Positions 33,444 to 38,700 of a stretch of DNA of 38,700 bases are shown in pieces. Position 1 is the stretch's first letter, and each line of letters starts with the position of its first letter. The notes under the pieces are model-generated. The model made no database searches. It was not told the DNA's origin and worked only from the letters and a program-made list of their open reading frames with translations. The translations under genes were made by a program, and so were the position numbers. Source of the DNA: an uncultured Roseateles sp. (GTDB lineage: Bacteria > Pseudomonadota > Gammaproteobacteria > Burkholderiales > Burkholderiaceae); NCBI GenBank assembly GCA_946480605.1, contig CAMLKW010000015.1, positions 1-38,700 on the forward strand, written 5' to 3'.

Positions 33444-36068
33444 ATGGAACTCAAGCCCTTTCAGCGCGCGGCGCTCGACACCCTCGCCACCTTCCTCAAA
33501 CGCGCTCGCACCACGGCCAATCCGGAACAGGCCTTCATCGACAGCTGGCGCAACCGCGACACCCCGCAGACACCGCCGCCCTATCGCACCATCACCGGCC
33601 TGCCAGGTGTGCCGAACGTCTGCCTGCGCCTGCCCACCGGTGGCGGCAAGACGCTGCTGGCAGCGCATACCGTTGCCATCGCAGGGCGGCACTACCTGGA
33701 ACGTGAATACCCCGTCGTGCTTTGGATGGTGCCGACCAACACCATCCGGGTGCAGACCGCCGAAGCGCTCAAGAAGCCCGGCCACCCCTACCGCGCCGCG
33801 CTGGATGACGCCTTCGACGGTCGCGTGTCGGTGTTCGATGCAGCGGAGATTGCCCAGATCCGTCCGCAAGATCTCATCGAACGGGTGACAGTCATCGTCA
33901 TCACCATTCAGAGCCTTCGCACCAGCAACACCGATGGGCGCAAGGCCTACGCCCATTCGGAGAACTACGAACCGCACTTCGCCCGCATCCCGGCAGACAC
34001 GCCCGGCCTAGAACGCGCGGAAGACGGCAGCGTCAAGTTCTCCTTCGTCAATCTCATGGCGTTTCATCGCCCGTTGGTCATCGTTGACGAGGCGCATAAG
34101 GCGGGCACCAGCCTGTCATTCGAGATGCTGGCCGCGCTGCGCCCCGCTTGTGTGGTGGAGTTCACCGCGACGCCGAGCACCGACCCGCGCACGGGCAGCA
34201 ACGTGCTCTACCGCGCCTCTGCCGCGCAGGTGAAGGGCGCGCAGATGATCAAGTTGCCTATCGTGCTCACCGAGCATCCGGACTGGCGCGCCGCCGTGCA
34301 TGACGCCATCGAAACGCGTGCCCGCCTGGCGGAGACAGCGAAGGCAGACCCGCGCTATATCCGCCCGCTGACGCTCTTCCAGGCGCAGGACAAAGGCCAG
34401 GAAGTCACGGTCGATGTGCTCAAGCAATACCTCATCGACAACGAGAACATCCCGGCGGACAAGATTGCTGTTGCCACTGGCGACCAGCGCGAGCTGGACA
34501 GCCTCAACCTGTTCGACCCGGGCTGCAAGGTCGATTTCATCATCACGGTGGAAGCGCTCAAGGAGGGCTGGGATTGTTCCTTCGCCTACGTCCTCTGCTC
34601 TGTCGCCAACATCAGCAGTGCGACCGACATTGAGCAACTGCTAGGCCGCGTCCTGCGAATGCCCTACGCAGAGGAGCGCAGCCAGCCCGCGCTGAATCGC
34701 GCTTACGCCCATGTCTCTAGCCCGCGCTTCGGTGAGGGCGCGAAGGCGCTGGCCGACACGCTGGTGGAGAAGATGGGCTTTGAGCCAGACGAGGCCGCCA
34801 GCGTGGTGGAGCAACGGCAAGCTCCTTTGCCGGGCCTGGACGCCACGCCCGATCTGTTCATGAGTGTGCCCGTCATGCTCGAAACGCTGGACGCAGCGCC
34901 CGACCTTACCGGACTGGCGCCGGAGGTTGCCGAGCGCGTCAAGGTTGAGGCTCGGGATGACGGCACCGTGACCGTGACCGTGCAAGGCGACATTCCGCAG
35001 GAATTGGAGCAGCGCCTTATCGCCACCATGACACCCGAACGCCAGGAGCGGGTGCGCCAGGCCGTGCAGCGCCATCGCGTCGCGCATCGCAACAGCACTT
35101 CGCCGGTGGAGCGTGGCGAGAAGTTCGCAGTGCCCCGCCTATTCCTACAGGTGCAGGGCGAGCTGGAGCTTGCCGAGAAGGAAACGATTCTTGACCTGGG
35201 CGGCTGGAACCTCAACAGCTTCGCCGCCGAGCTAACGCCTTCCGAGTTCAGCATCACCGAGAACGCCGAGCGTTGGGAGGTGGACTTGCGCGGCGAGAAG
35301 GTCATCTACAAGCACGTCGAGCAAAGCGCCCAGCTTGAAATCGGCTTGCTCAAGCTCGACTGGACAGACCTGCAGCTTTCTCGCTGGCTCGACAAGGAGT
35401 GCCGGCAGGCCGACGTGACGCAGCCGGTCCTCTTGGAGTTCTGCCGCAAGACCGTTGCGCATCTCATTGCGGCGCGCGGCATCCCGCTGAATGACCTGCT
35501 GCGCTTCAAGTTTCAACTCGCCAAGGCCGTTGGGCAGAAGATTGCCGCCTGTCGGCAGCAGGCCTTCGCGGCGAACTACCAGACCTTCCTCTTCGGTACC
35601 GAAGCCCAGGTGACGACCAGCTTTGCCGACGGGTTCGCTTTTGACAATCGCCCCTACCCTGCTGCCTGGCTCTACGCCGGCGCACTGCAGTTCAAGAAAC
35701 ACTTCTTCGGCAGCGTCGGCGAGCTGAAGAGTGGCGGCGAAGAGTTCGAGTGCGCCAAGGCACTCGACGCTGCGCCGCAAGTGAAGTTCTGGATTCGGAA
35801 CCTGGCACAGCGCCCCGACACGTCCTTTTGGCTTCAGACTTCGACTGACCGCTTCTATCCTGACTTCGTGGCCATGCTGCAGGACGGGCGGCTCTTCGTC
35901 GTGGAATACAAGGGCGAGCTGGAGAACAAGCAGGATTCCGACGAGAAGGAAAACCTAGGCCAGTTATGGGCATCCAAGAGCGCAGGCAAGGGCCTCTTCC
36001 TCATGGCGCGCATCGCGGACAAGCAAGGCCGCAACCTCACGGAGCAGTTGGTAGCTGCGATGGCCTAA
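33444..36068 (+). CDS. res: Type III restriction endonuclease subunit (Res)
   Basis: 874-residue ATP-dependent endonuclease. Superfamily 2 helicase part: Walker A PTGGGKT at 64-70, DEAH at 215-218, the FTATPS motif III and the QLLGRVLRMP motif VI near 400. The C-terminal nuclease is PD-(D/E)xK type: P806-D807 and E821-Y-K823 (EYKG), so the enzyme should be active. It assembles with Mod, moves along or diffuses on DNA and cuts 25-27 bp from the site when two sites face each other. It starts 13 bases after mod with the SD overlapping the mod stop. Confidence 0.93.
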   Translation: MELKPFQRAALDTLATFLKRARTTANPEQAFIDSWRNRDTPQTPPPYRTITGLPGVPNVCLRLPTGGGKTLLAAHTVAIAGRHYLEREYPVVLWMVPTNTIRVQTAEALKKPGHPYRAALDDAFDGRVSVFDAAEIAQIRPQDLIERVTVIVITIQSLRTSNTDGRKAYAHSENYEPHFARIPADTPGLERAEDGSVKFSFVNLMAFHRPLVIVDEAHKAGTSLSFEMLAALRPACVVEFTATPSTDPRTGSNVLYRASAAQVKGAQMIKLPIVLTEHPDWRAAVHDAIETRARLAETAKADPRYIRPLTLFQAQDKGQEVTVDVLKQYLIDNENIPADKIAVATGDQRELDSLNLFDPGCKVDFIITVEALKEGWDCSFAYVLCSVANISSATDIEQLLGRVLRMPYAEERSQPALNRAYAHVSSPRFGEGAKALADTLVEKMGFEPDEAASVVEQRQAPLPGLDATPDLFMSVPVMLETLDAAPDLTGLAPEVAERVKVEARDDGTVTVTVQGDIPQELEQRLIATMTPERQERVRQAVQRHRVAHRNSTSPVERGEKFAVPRLFLQVQGELELAEKETILDLGGWNLNSFAAELTPSEFSITENAERWEVDLRGEKVIYKHVEQSAQLEIGLLKLDWTDLQLSRWLDKECRQADVTQPVLLEFCRKTVAHLIAARGIPLNDLLRFKFQLAKAVGQKIAACRQQAFAANYQTFLFGTEAQVTTSFADGFAFDNRPYPAAWLYAGALQFKKHFFGSVGELKSGGEEFECAKALDAAPQVKFWIRNLAQRPDTSFWLQTSTDRFYPDFVAMLQDGRLFVVEYKGELENKQDSDEKENLGQLWASKSAGKGLFLMARIADKQGRNLTEQLVAAMA

Positions 36069-36081
36069 GGCGAACTCGGTT

Positions 36082-36651
36082 GTGGCACAGCTAACCCAAG
36101 ATCAGGTTACCTTCCTCAAGTCCCAAGGCATATCTCCGGCGCAAGTGTTCGACGCTTCAAGTACGAAAAGCAAGGCCGAGCGCGAGGCTCGAATGGAGGC
36201 GCTGGAGTTGAGCATTTGCTTTGGTGTTCCCCCTTGCCAGAAAGGGGGGCATACGCTCAGAACGAAGGCCGGACACTGCATCCAATGCGACACCGCGAAG
36301 ATTGCATACCAGTTTCGGCACTCGGCCGCTGGGCACGTCTATCTCGCCTTCTCGAGCGTAGCGAAGCTAGCCAAAGTCGGCTTCACGAAAGGCAGCCCCC
36401 AAGACCGGGTCGATTTCCTGTGCAAGGAGCGCTATGCGAACGCAACGGACTGGGAGCTTCATAAAGCTGCGCGGTTCGAGAAGGACGCCGGTAGAAAGGA
36501 GTTTGCCGTCCACTCCCTGCTTGAGTCACATCTGAAATTGGTGACCTACGAAAAGTACAAAGGGCAGATGGTGGAGTGCCGCGAAGTGTTCTCTTGTGAT
36601 CTTGCCGTCGCCCTCAAGGCATTCGATCAAGTTACAGCGACACGAAAATAG
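36082..36651 (+). CDS. GIY-YIG / T5orf172-like protein with Cys/His cluster
   Basis: 189 residues from the GTG at 36082, 13 bases after the res stop and so probably co-transcribed. C52, H57, C66 and C69 form a possible zinc site. From about residue 85 the pattern GHVYLAFSS...KLAKVGFTKGSPQDRV, with Glu 140 before FAVHSLLESH, resembles the T5orf172 branch of GIY-YIG nucleases (Tyr, Gly, Arg and Glu positions present). The match is partial: the second Tyr of GIY-YIG is replaced within VGFT. A third component of the R-M operon or a separate nuclease are both possible. Confidence 0.6.
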   Translation: MAQLTQDQVTFLKSQGISPAQVFDASSTKSKAEREARMEALELSICFGVPPCQKGGHTLRTKAGHCIQCDTAKIAYQFRHSAAGHVYLAFSSVAKLAKVGFTKGSPQDRVDFLCKERYANATDWELHKAARFEKDAGRKEFAVHSLLESHLKLVTYEKYKGQMVECREVFSCDLAVALKAFDQVTATRK

Positions 36652-36698
36652 GGTCAAGCTGGAAAGGCCATCCGCTGCGTCCGTCTTGGTCGTGCGAC

Positions 36699-37910
36699 TT
36701 ACGCCAGCTGCTTGAACCGCCCCAGGATCACCTGCCCGCTGCCCATGAGCTGGTCGATGTAGTCCGCCCAAAACTGCAGCATTTCCCGGCGCTGCGGCGC
36801 GTACTCGGCGCGGTTGTAGACGCCACGCACGCCGCCGATGGTGTGGTTCAGGGCCTTCTCCACCACGTCCGAGGGCCAGCCGTTCTCGTGCAGCAGCGTG
36901 GACGCCGTGCGGCGCAGGTCGTGAATCGTGAAGGCCGGGATGTCCTGGCCCTGCAGCGCCACCTTCAGCGCCTGGTTGATGGCGTTGTGCGCGAAGGTCT
37001 TGGTCAGGCTGCCGCGCCCGGGCAGCACCAGCAGGCTGCCACCGGCCAGGGCCTGAAGTTCCTTGAACAGCGCCACCGACTGCCGCGACAGATAGACGAT
37101 GTGGGGCTTGCCGGTCTTGGAGTGTTCCGCCGGGATGTGCCACTCGGCCTGCTCGAAGTCCACATGCTCCCAGCGGGCCAGCAGCAGCTCGGACTTGCGC
37201 ACCATCGTCAGCAAGATCAAGTGCATGGCGATCTTGAATTGCCGCCGGATGTTGGACTCGAAGGCCGCCTTCAGAAACTTGCGGATTTCGTCCGGGGTGA
37301 GTGCCCGCTCGCGTGCTCTCGCTCTGTGGACGTGACGCGTGGGTAGGGCCAGCACCGGGTTCACCGTCACCAGCCCGGCCGTCATCGCGTAGTCGAACAG
37401 GCGCTTCAGCACGCCACGGATGTTGCTGGCGGCAGCGTCGAAGCCTTCGTCCTTCTTCTTCCAGATGATGGCGCGCACGTCCTCCGTGGTCACGTCGCGC
37501 ACGGGCTTGCTGCCGATGGCCGGCAGGATGGCCTTGTCCATGTAGCGCCGAGGGATGGTCACGTCCTTGCGGTCCTTCGCCACCATTTCCCGGAAAAAGC
37601 GCTCGCCGAATTCCTCCACCGTGGTCTGGTCGGCTTCCGCCACTTTGGCTAGCTGCTTCTGCTCGGCCGGCGACGTGCCCATCGCAGCCGCCTGCGCCGC
37701 TTTGTCGCGCTGGATGCGCGCGTTCTTGAGCGTCAGCGCCGGGTACTTGCCCAGCGTCACCTTCTCGTACTTGCCGTTGAGGCGATAGCGGTAGCGCCAG
37801 ACCACCCCGCCGGTCGGGAAGACCTCCACAAACAGCCCCCGCTCGTCGGTGACGGTGTAGGGCTTGTCCTTGGGTTTCAGGGCCTTGAGCGCTGTTTCCG
37901 ACAGTGGCAT
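36699..37910 (-). CDS. int: P4-type tyrosine integrase (right integrase)
   Basis: 403-residue integrase with the N-terminal DUF4102-type arm-binding domain (PLSETALKALKPKDKPYTVTD), a central core-binding region and a C-terminal catalytic domain. Catalytic residues: Arg 238 (MVRKSE), Lys 265 (SKTGK), His 330 and Arg 333 (IHDLRRTAS), His 356 (LNHTIGG) and Tyr 365 (VYNR). The ATG at 37910 is preferred over the longer frame because CGGAGG lies at proper distance and the protein then starts as family members do. TTGGACAT repeats begin immediately upstream of the SD, suggesting self-regulation by binding near its own promoter. It lies at the mnmE-proximal end, as integrases usually do beside attL. 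Confidence 0.93.
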   Translation of the reverse strand: MPLSETALKALKPKDKPYTVTDERGLFVEVFPTGGVVWRYRYRLNGKYEKVTLGKYPALTLKNARIQRDKAAQAAAMGTSPAEQKQLAKVAEADQTTVEEFGERFFREMVAKDRKDVTIPRRYMDKAILPAIGSKPVRDVTTEDVRAIIWKKKDEGFDAAASNIRGVLKRLFDYAMTAGLVTVNPVLALPTRHVHRARARERALTPDEIRKFLKAAFESNIRRQFKIAMHLILLTMVRKSELLLARWEHVDFEQAEWHIPAEHSKTGKPHIVYLSRQSVALFKELQALAGGSLLVLPGRGSLTKTFAHNAINQALKVALQGQDIPAFTIHDLRRTASTLLHENGWPSDVVEKALNHTIGGVRGVYNRAEYAPQRREMLQFWADYIDQLMGSGQVILGRFKQLA

Positions 37911-37920
37911 GACGCCTCCG

Positions 37921-38017
37921 TATGTCCAAGTAGATGGGCCGAATACGTCCAAGTGAGCTACTTGGACATAAACTTGGACATACGCGGGGTCGGCTGTTGC
38001 GATGTCCTCTTGGACAT
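37921..38017. repeat. Cluster of five TTGGACAT-type repeats upstream of int
   Basis: Copies on the minus strand at 37921-37930 and (one mismatch) 37944-37953, and on the plus strand at 37961-37970, 37973-37982 and 38009-38017. The last is also half of a palindrome, ATGTCC-N4-GGACAT (38002-38017). Two of the copies lie inside the right 28-bp repeat. They look like integrase or accessory-protein binding arms that also cover the int promoter. Confidence 0.65.
37960..37987 (+). repeat. Right 28-bp direct repeat (candidate attachment site)
   Basis: Exact match of 27654-27681. It lies 49 bases upstream of the int start and 107 bases from the mnmE stop. Differs from its twin immediately outside the 28 bases, consistent with a recombination core or a duplicated target. 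Confidence 0.8.
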
Positions 38018-38094
38018 TCTAGGACGCTAAACCCAATAAAAACAACAGCTTGCGACGATCATTTGGATGGCTTCGGCAGCCATCGGAAGCGGAA

Positions 38095-38653
38095 TTATTT
38101 TCCGATGCAAAAGCTGCTGAAGATGACGCCCAGCAGCTCATCCGCCGAGAACGCGCCGGTGATCTCGCCCAGTGCGTCGTGGGCCAGGCGAAGTTCCTCG
38201 GCCAGCAGATCCAGCGCCGCATCGCGTTGCGCGGCAATCTCGCGGGCCAGCGCGAGGTGCTCCGCCGTGCGCGCCAGGGCCTGCACATGTCGCTCGCGGG
38301 CGATGAACAGGCCCTCGGGCACGGCCTGCCAGCCTGCGGTCCTCAGCAGACGCTGGCGCAGAGCCTCCAGCCCATCGCCGGTCTTCAGGCTCAATGCGAT
38401 CTCGCCCTGAGGGGCCGCAGCGAGGTCGGCCTTGTTGAACACCTGCACGATGCGGCCGGCCTCCACGCCTGACAACCGGGCACGGATGCGCTCGTCCTCG
38501 GCCTCGTAGTCCGGCTGGCCCACACGGCCCAGGTCGTGCAGGAACAGCACGACGTCGGCATCCGCGATGGCGTCCCAGGACCTCGACACGCCAATGCGCT
38601 CGACCTCGTCGGCCGCGTCGTCGCGCAGGCCGGCCGTGTCGGTGATGTGCAGC
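38095..38653 (-). CDS. mnmE: tRNA modification GTPase MnmE, C-terminal part
   Basis: Last ~185 residues of MnmE (TrmE/ThdF), which with MnmG modifies the wobble uridine (cmnm5U) of certain tRNAs. Visible: G3 DTAGLRDD, G4 NKAD, a G5-like SLKTGDG, then the C-terminal helical domain and the essential terminal Cys motif FCIGK. The Walker A (G1) and N-terminal domain are missing because the contig ends. Beyond 38653 the frame continues into adapter sequence, producing the false N-terminus MCSSDL. The stop and the FCIGK end are intact despite the island next door. Confidence 0.95.
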
Positions 38654-38700
38654 AGATCGGAAGAGCACACGTCTGAACTCCAGTCACGATAGCCAATCTC
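38654..38700. other. Illumina TruSeq adapter and index (not genomic)
   Basis: Starts AGATCGGAAGAGC and runs through the full 34-base TruSeq read-1 3' adapter to 38687. An 8-base index-like GATAGCCA (38688-38695) and ATCTC, the start of the constant P7 part, follow. Assembly artefact; any feature reaching past 38653 is false. Confidence 0.98.

Larger units (their letters stand above)
27654..37987. mobile_element. Integrative genomic island with type III R-M and two integrases
   Basis: About 10.3 kb bounded by perfect 28-bp direct repeats and carrying a tyrosine recombinase at each end. Cargo: HTH/zinc-ribbon and AlpA-type regulators, an unknown two-gene unit, a type III mod-res pair and a GIY-YIG-like gene. 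The right end stops about 107 bp from the mnmE stop, a gene whose 3' end is a known integration hotspot (SGI1-type islands). No conjugation, replication or phage structural genes are present, so it would need help to move between cells. The mod-res half is less GC-rich than the flanks. Confidence 0.8.

Noticed and set aside
1..38653. CRISPR arrays, rRNA or IS elements
   Set aside because: No regularly spaced repeats, rRNA-like stretches, or transposase frames with terminal inverted repeats were seen.
38391..38696. 101-codon frame reaching the contig end
   Set aside because: Begins in adapter sequence and is out of frame with mnmE.

Overview
The window is a very GC-rich stretch of a betaproteobacterial chromosome, most likely Burkholderiales (Rubrivivax/Roseateles-like). 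The evidence is the base composition, a Bug-type tripartite tricarboxylate receptor, a PrsT lipoprotein of the PEP-CTERM/exosortase type, a GshA of the proteobacterial kind, a Yej-type ABC importer and an MnmE ending in FCIGK. The genus cannot be fixed from sequence alone. The last 47 bases (38654-38700) are not genomic. They are an Illumina TruSeq adapter plus index, so real sequence ends at 38653, inside mnmE.

Left part (1-27.5 kb), ordinary chromosome. A 5'-truncated dadA-like gene converges on prsT. Divergent from prsT is an Hsp70-like (YegD-type) gene that overlaps the 3' end of a UPF0149/YecA-family gene on the other strand. After a 317-base intergenic region with a candidate small RNA and terminator comes a tight minus-strand chain read right to left: two membrane GGDEF proteins, a Bug receptor, a SulP transporter and gshA. 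The first three junctions are 4-base ATGA or GTGA overlaps. Next are yejB-yejE-yejF (minus) and, divergently, two tandem yejA paralogues. Then come a SHOCT-PspC protein, a WS/DGAT-family acyltransferase with a histone-like tail, two alpha/beta hydrolases, a stand-alone ClpP-like peptidase, an EF-hand protein, a DUF1801 protein and a PCu(A)C copper chaperone.

Right part (27.65-37.99 kb), genomic island next to mnmE. A 28-bp perfect direct repeat bounds about 10.3 kb. Inside, from the left: a tyrosine recombinase, an HTH/zinc-ribbon protein, an AlpA-type regulator and two tightly coupled genes of unknown function (276 and 414 aa), all on the minus strand. Divergent from these is a type III restriction-modification pair (mod, with an 8-G tract, and res) followed by a GIY-YIG/T5orf172-like gene. 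A second, P4-type integrase closes the island. Multiple copies of a TTGGACAT motif surround that integrase's upstream region. The mod-res half is visibly less GC-rich than the chromosome.

The best candidate for something undescribed is the 414/276 aa pair with its regulators, carried back to back with the type III R-M module. It is described here without an assigned function.
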